This document shows positions 14,011-17,092 of a DNA stretch of 17,092 bases, piece after piece. This DNA comes from an uncultured Eubacteriales bacterium (GTDB lineage: Bacteria; Bacillota; Clostridia; Oscillospirales; CAG-272). Numbering within the stretch: the stretch's first letter is position 1; each line of letters opens with the position of its first letter. The notes beneath the pieces were generated by a model, which did not search any database, was not told the DNA's origin, and saw nothing but the letters and a program-made list of their open reading frames with translations. The stretch spans positions 1-17,092 of the forward strand of contig URCP01000063.1 of the NCBI GenBank assembly GCA_900546315.1, read 5' to 3'. The translations under genes and the position numbers were made by a program.

Positions 14011-14119
14011 GTAAATTAATAATTTACGGAAAGCTGTATCATGTCAGACGGAGCTGTCAGCTCCGATATAGCCGCGGTGTAAAACCGCAAACCGTATTTT
14101 ACAAGAACGCATCGCGTTC
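14011..14119 (-). promoter_or_regulatory. Chain of four hairpins between ribozyme and glmS
   Basis: Four short perfect hairpins follow the ribozyme: 14105-14119 (6 bp), 14074-14088 (5 bp), 14049-14065 (CGGAGCT, 7 bp) and 14011-14027 (GTAAATT, 7 bp). The last ends directly against the glmS ribosome-binding site. No gene is present. They may protect or unwind the cleaved glmS mRNA; the role is unknown. Confidence 0.5.
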
Positions 14120-14127
14120 AGGGAATT

Positions 14128-14275
14128 CCGACCGTCCCTTTGTTCCGCGGTCGCCCGCGGGTTTTGCTTACGGTCTGACGACGCTTCCGCGCCGGAAAAA
14201 CATCCGCCGAATATTTCGATGATTTTTCTCCTCGTCGACATTTCACGTATTGGAAATGTCCGGGCGCTTATGTGC
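14128..14275 (-). ncRNA. glmS ribozyme/riboswitch
   Basis: On the minus strand the sequence follows the known glmS ribozyme order. AGCGCC comes at the cleavage site (A 14268, G 14267), followed by GTCGACGAGGAGAAAAATC, ATCGAAATATTCGGCGGATG, CCGTAAGC, a P4 stem CCGCGG-GCGA-CCGCGG, and AACAAAG. These match the conserved core around the glucosamine-6-phosphate pocket in Bacillus and Thermoanaerobacter. GlcN6P acts as cofactor for self-cleavage, after which the 3' fragment is degraded, giving feedback on glmS. It lies between glmM and glmS with no terminator visible upstream, so cleavage would split a shared transcript and affect only the glmS part. The 3' boundary is approximate. Confidence 0.95.
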
Positions 14276-14322
14276 TTTTTCGATTTTTCTTTCCCTTATC
14301 TCCTGATGTCAGTCTCCCTCTT

Positions 14323-15681
14323 TTAATTGTAGCTGTCGAGCTGGCGCGCGAGCTTTTCCGCCGTTTCCTCGGCTATACGCTCTATCTTCCCGGAATCGTC
14401 CCCCTCCGCCATCACGCGGATCAGCGGCTCCGTACCGGACGGACGCGCGATCAGCCTTCCGCTGTCGCCTATCTCCTTTTTCGCGTCCTCGATGATCGAC
14501 TTGACCTCGTAGTCGGTATAGAACGCGACCTTCTTTTCGGACGTGCAGGGAATATTGACGATAAACTGCGGGTAGCGGGTCATGACCTTCGCCGCCTCGC
14601 TGAGCTTCTCACCGGTTCGCTTCAGCTGCGAGAGTATCTGCACCGCCGTGAGCTGACCGTCGCCGGTCGTCGAGAAATCGCGGAATATGATGTGTCCGGA
14701 CTGCTCTCCGCCGAGGTAGTAATCCTCAAGCAGCATCTCCTCGAGCACGTATCTGTCCCCGACCTTTGTCGCGACGAAACGGATGTCGTTGTCAGCGCAG
14801 AATTTCGTGAAGCCGAAGTTTGTCATTATCGTGCCGACGACTGTGTTCTTCCCGAGCTTGCCGCGCGCCTTCATGTCGAGAGCGGCTATCGCCATTATCA
14901 TGTCTCCGTCGACATCCTTGCCCTCGTCGTCTATGCAGAGGCATCTGTCGGCGTCGCCGTCGAACGCTATTCCGGCGTCGAGTTTGTTCGCGAGGACATA
15001 TTCACGGAGGCTCTCAAGGTGAGTCGAACCGCAGTTATTATTGATATTCGTGCCGTTCGGCTCGTCGTGCAGCATATGGCAGGTCGCGCCGAGTCCCTCG
15101 AACAGCAGCTTCGCCGTGCGGCTCGCCGAACCGTTCGCACAGTCGAGAGCGATGTTCATGCCGTCGAGCGAATAGAGAGCGGTGCTCTTCAGATGATCAA
15201 TGTAGTCCTTGACGGCGTTCTGCGCCCGTGTGACGCGGCCGATGTTTTCGGGCGTCGCCATCTTCGTCTCCGGCTTTCCGTCGAGCACGACCGACTCTAT
15301 GCGCTCCTCGAGCTCATCCTCGAGCTTGTAGCCGTCCTCGTTGAATATCTTGATTCCGTTGAACTCGTACGGGTTGTGCGACGCGGAGATCATGACTCCG
15401 GCGTGAGCCTTGTATTTGCCGACGAGATAAGCGACCGCGGGTGTCGGGACAACCCCGAGATCAATAACGTCCGCGCCTACCGAGCAGAGACCGGCGGTCA
15501 GCGCGCTCGCGAGCATTTCCGAGGAAATACGGGTATCCATGCCGACAAGAACCGTCGGATAATAGCGCCTTCCGCTCGAGAGAACCTCCGCCGCGGCGCG
15601 TCCGATCTGCATCGCGCGCTCACAGGTCAGCTCTTCGTTGGCGATCCCGCGCACTCCGTCGGTTCCGAATAATCTTCCCAT
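14323..15681 (-). CDS. glmM: Phosphoglucosamine mutase
   Basis: GlmM converts glucosamine-6-phosphate to glucosamine-1-phosphate, the step after GlmS. The 452 residues match the family. Visible are GRLFGTDGVRG at the N-terminus, the phosphoserine loop GVMISASHNPYEFNGIK (active Ser101), the metal loop AFDGDADRC (about 238-246), the sugar loop GGEQSGH and the phosphate-binding RPSGTEPLIRVMAE near the C-terminus. A GAAAGGAAG site lies somewhat far (about 12 bases) before the ATG. It lies 21 bases after the beta-helix gene and about 48 bases before the glmS ribozyme, making a single operon for hexosamine phosphate synthesis. Confidence 0.97.
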   Translation of the reverse strand: MGRLFGTDGVRGIANEELTCERAMQIGRAAAEVLSSGRRYYPTVLVGMDTRISSEMLASALTAGLCSVGADVIDLGVVPTPAVAYLVGKYKAHAGVMISASHNPYEFNGIKIFNEDGYKLEDELEERIESVVLDGKPETKMATPENIGRVTRAQNAVKDYIDHLKSTALYSLDGMNIALDCANGSASRTAKLLFEGLGATCHMLHDEPNGTNINNNCGSTHLESLREYVLANKLDAGIAFDGDADRCLCIDDEGKDVDGDMIMAIAALDMKARGKLGKNTVVGTIMTNFGFTKFCADNDIRFVATKVGDRYVLEEMLLEDYYLGGEQSGHIIFRDFSTTGDGQLTAVQILSQLKRTGEKLSEAAKVMTRYPQFIVNIPCTSEKKVAFYTDYEVKSIIEDAKKEIGDSGRLIARPSGTEPLIRVMAEGDDSGKIERIAEETAEKLARQLDSYN

Positions 15682-15702
15682 GTAATTATGTCTTCCTTTC
15701 GT

Positions 15703-16374
15703 TCAGTGTTTCGTGACAATGCTGTCCGGTCCCTTGAAGATTGAGTTTTCAGGTATGACGCCGCGGACTCTCGAGAGAGGGTAAACGGTGCTGTTTCTTC
15801 CGATAACAGAGCCGGGGCAGAGAACGCTGTTGCATCCGACCTCGACGTGGTCGCCGAGCATCGCGCCGAGCTTCTTTCTTCCGGTCTCGCATTGTTCGGT
15901 TCCGGACTTTACGACGACCGGCGTCTTGTCGCTCTTGACATTTGATGTCACGGCTCCCGCGCCCATGTGCGACTTGTATCCGAGGACCGAGTCGCCTACA
16001 TAGTTGAAATGCGGCACCTGAACACCGTCAAAGAGGACACAGTTCTTCAGCTCGCATGAGTTGCCGACGACGGCGCCCTTTCCTACGATCGCCGAACCCC
16101 GTATGAACGCACAGTGGCGCACCTCGGCTCCGGAATCGATTATGCAGGGACCGCATATATAGGCGGTCGGCGCGATGGTCGCGTCCTTCGCTATGAAGAC
16201 GCCGTTTCCGCAGTTTTCGAATAATGCCGGGTCGAGCGAGCTTCCGAGGCTGATTATGAATTCCTTCAGCCGGTCGAGCACATCCCACGGGCAGACCGAA
16301 TCGCGGAAGAGGTCGGCGGCGAGTGTGTGGCTCAGGTCGAAAAGATCTTTGGTTGATGGAATGGTTCCTTTCAT
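15703..16374 (-). CDS. Left-handed beta-helix (hexapeptide repeat) protein, GlmU C-terminal-like
   Basis: The 223-residue protein has an N-terminal helical segment (about 1-60). Hexapeptide repeats follow (about 60-215), for example GVFIAKDATIAPTAYICGPC, GKGAVVGNSCELKN and GDHVEVGCNSVLCPGSVIG. It resembles the C-terminal beta-helix of sugar-1-phosphate nucleotidylyltransferases and GlmU but lacks the N-terminal nucleotidylyltransferase domain (no GXGTRMXXXXPK motif). It lies first in the operon with glmM and glmS, 21 bases before glmM, so a role in acetylating or handling GlcN-1-P is plausible. Relatives are often named UDP-N-acetylglucosamine pyrophosphorylase, which the sequence does not support. 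The segment GYKSHMGAGAVTSNVKSD resembles the GlmU acetyltransferase site. An AAAGGAG site lies upstream of the ATG. Confidence 0.85.
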   Translation of the reverse strand: MKGTIPSTKDLFDLSHTLAADLFRDSVCPWDVLDRLKEFIISLGSSLDPALFENCGNGVFIAKDATIAPTAYICGPCIIDSGAEVRHCAFIRGSAIVGKGAVVGNSCELKNCVLFDGVQVPHFNYVGDSVLGYKSHMGAGAVTSNVKSDKTPVVVKSGTEQCETGRKKLGAMLGDHVEVGCNSVLCPGSVIGRNSTVYPLSRVRGVIPENSIFKGPDSIVTKH

Positions 16375-16426
16375 ATATATCTATATCTCCTTTCAACAGA
16401 TTTCCGCGTGGTGGCGGATATTATAC

Positions 16427-16455
16427 ATTATATCATATGGCGAATGATAAATCAA
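16427..16455 (-). promoter_or_regulatory. Promoter of the beta-helix-glmM-glmS operon
   Basis: On the minus strand TTGATT (16455-16450), a 17-bp spacer and TATAAT (16432-16427) lie about 50 bases before the first gene. Confidence 0.78.
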
Positions 16456-16600
16456 TGCGACATAATTTCAATGATGTTAATTATTAGACGGCGGCGGACG
16501 GATAATGTGTATGAAGCGTGAACACCGACGGAAAATTGGAAATATGATATAGTAGAAAACGGATGGGGAAAAATAATTTCGAAAAAATTCGAAAAACCCC

Positions 16601-16629
16601 TTGACAAATCGCGGCAAGTATGGTATAAT
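16601..16629 (+). promoter_or_regulatory. Array promoter 1
   Basis: TTGACA (16601-16606), 17-bp spacer and TATAAT (16624-16629); A-rich stretch at 16578-16596 could act as an UP element. Its early transcript differs from that of the other three. Confidence 0.9.
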
Positions 16630-16725
16630 ATTAAAGCTGTGAGCGAGAGAGCAAAGCAATCGAGCGAAACGGTAGAGTTCGCAAGCGCGTCGAAAAAAGA
16701 ATTTCAAGAATTTTTCAAAAACCTC

Positions 16726-16754
16726 TTGACAAACGGCTTAAGATATGATATAAT
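16726..16754 (+). promoter_or_regulatory. Array promoter 2
   Basis: TTGACA (16726-16731), 17-bp spacer and TATAAT (16749-16754), followed by AAAAGTCGCGT; 125 bases downstream of promoter 1. Confidence 0.92.
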
Positions 16755-16834
16755 ATAAAAGTCGCGTCAAGAACGGAAGCAAGAGCTTCTGGAATGGCTT
16801 CGAAAAAAAACTTAAAAAACTTTTTCAAAACCTC

Positions 16835-16863
16835 TTGACAAACTCGAGAAGATACGATATAAT
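16835..16863 (+). promoter_or_regulatory. Array promoter 3
   Basis: TTGACA (16835-16840), 17-bp spacer and TATAAT (16858-16863), followed by AAAGGTCGCGT. A boxA-like AGCTTCCTTGAAAA lies at 16919-16932 in its transcript. Confidence 0.92.
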
Positions 16864-17024
16864 ATAAAGGTCGCGTAAAGCGAAGGGCAAGAGAGATTGA
16901 CATCGTCGATGTGAGCAGAGCTTCCTTGAAAAGGAACCTCCTCAAATCAACCGATAAGATCAACCTGAACTTCGACAAACACCGAGCGGTTCGAAAAAAA
17001 GTTGAAAAAACTTTTAAAAACCCC

Positions 17025-17053
17025 TTGACAAACGCTCCGAGATATGGTATAAT
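17025..17053 (+). promoter_or_regulatory. Array promoter 4
   Basis: TTGACA (17025-17030), 17-bp spacer and TATAAT (17048-17053), followed by CTAAGTCGCGT and, at the window end, AGCTTCTTAAAA. Confidence 0.92.
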
Positions 17054-17092
17054 ATCTAAGTCGCGTGTGAAGCGACGGTGAGCTTCTTAAAA

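Larger units (their letters stand above)
16578..17092 (+). repeat. Tandem array of four promoter modules, probable rRNA operon control region
   Basis: Four related units begin near 16578, 16691, 16801 and 16992. Each has a CGAAAAAA-type A-tract region, then (C/T)CTTGACAAA, a 17-bp spacer, TATAATAT and, in the last three, a transcript start containing GTCGCGT. No coding gene is present across about 515 bases. Multiple near-consensus promoters with upstream A-tracts and a boxA-like sequence at 17081-17092 fit the upstream region of an rRNA operon (or a tRNA cluster) just past the window. The downstream gene is not seen, so the assignment is inference. Confidence 0.75.

Noticed and set aside
14044..14241. 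65-codon minus-strand frame within the glmS leader
   Set aside because: It overlaps the conserved ribozyme core, whose sequence is explained by RNA structure.
14272..15672. 466-codon plus-strand reading frame opposite glmM
   Set aside because: It mirrors glmM codons almost exactly in extent and has the Arg/Val/Glu bias expected of an antisense shadow.
16477..16978. Two minus-strand frames (76 and 87 codons) in the promoter array
   Set aside because: They read Phe/Leu-rich antisense through the A-tracts and promoter boxes, and their similarity to each other comes from the promoter repeats.
16578..17092. CRISPR-like repeat-spacer pattern
   Set aside because: The repeated units are promoters of unequal spacing with diverged sequence, not identical short repeats with uniform spacers.

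Overview
The window looks like chromosomal DNA from an uncultured, GC-rich Clostridia (Firmicutes), possibly Oscillospirales or Christensenellales. The evidence is a glmS ribozyme, a T-box leader, strong TTGACA/TATAAT promoters with 17-bp spacers, Shine-Dalgarno-led genes and Firmicutes-type gene content. The genus cannot be set from the sequence alone. There is no phage, transposon, CRISPR array or toxin system; nearly everything is core metabolism. The novelty lies in RNA leaders and protein architecture.

Layout. Positions 1-110 are long homopolymer runs, probably a contig edge or assembly artefact. On the + strand follow Mini-RNase III (mrnC) and a UDP-GlcNAc 2-epimerase (wecB/mnaA), overlapping by ATGA. 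Next, with its own consensus promoter, comes an attenuation leader: a 33-codon ORF carrying Tyr-Trp-Asn-Tyr-Tyr-Phe-Tyr-Phe, a hairpin over those codons, and a strong intrinsic terminator. It sits in front of the DAHP synthase gene (aroF), first enzyme of aromatic amino acid synthesis. From 3161 to 6767 lie regulators: an AraC-type gene and a CBM9-like gene (- strand), a MerR/GyrI-type regulator whose promoter has the 19-bp spacer typical of MerR control (- strand), and a divergent AraC-type gene (+) split by a one-base frameshift.

From 6830 to 11985 (- strand) there is a polar amino acid ABC transporter (binding protein, permease, ATPase), cysS and cysE/epsC. The cysE-cysS pair follows a T-box leader whose specifier reads as TGC (Cys). 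The binding protein appears circularly permuted: the segment that normally ends this family sits right after the lipoprotein signal. From 12107 to 16455 (- strand) is an amino-sugar operon: a stand-alone left-handed beta-helix protein, glmM, a glmS ribozyme and glmS. With wecB at the other end, the window holds much of the Fru-6-P to UDP-GlcNAc to UDP-ManNAc route.

The right end (16578-17092) has no gene. It is a tandem array of four near-identical promoter modules (A-tract, TTGACA, 17 bp, TATAAT, shared early transcript) ending in a boxA-like sequence. It most likely drives an rRNA operon starting just beyond the window.
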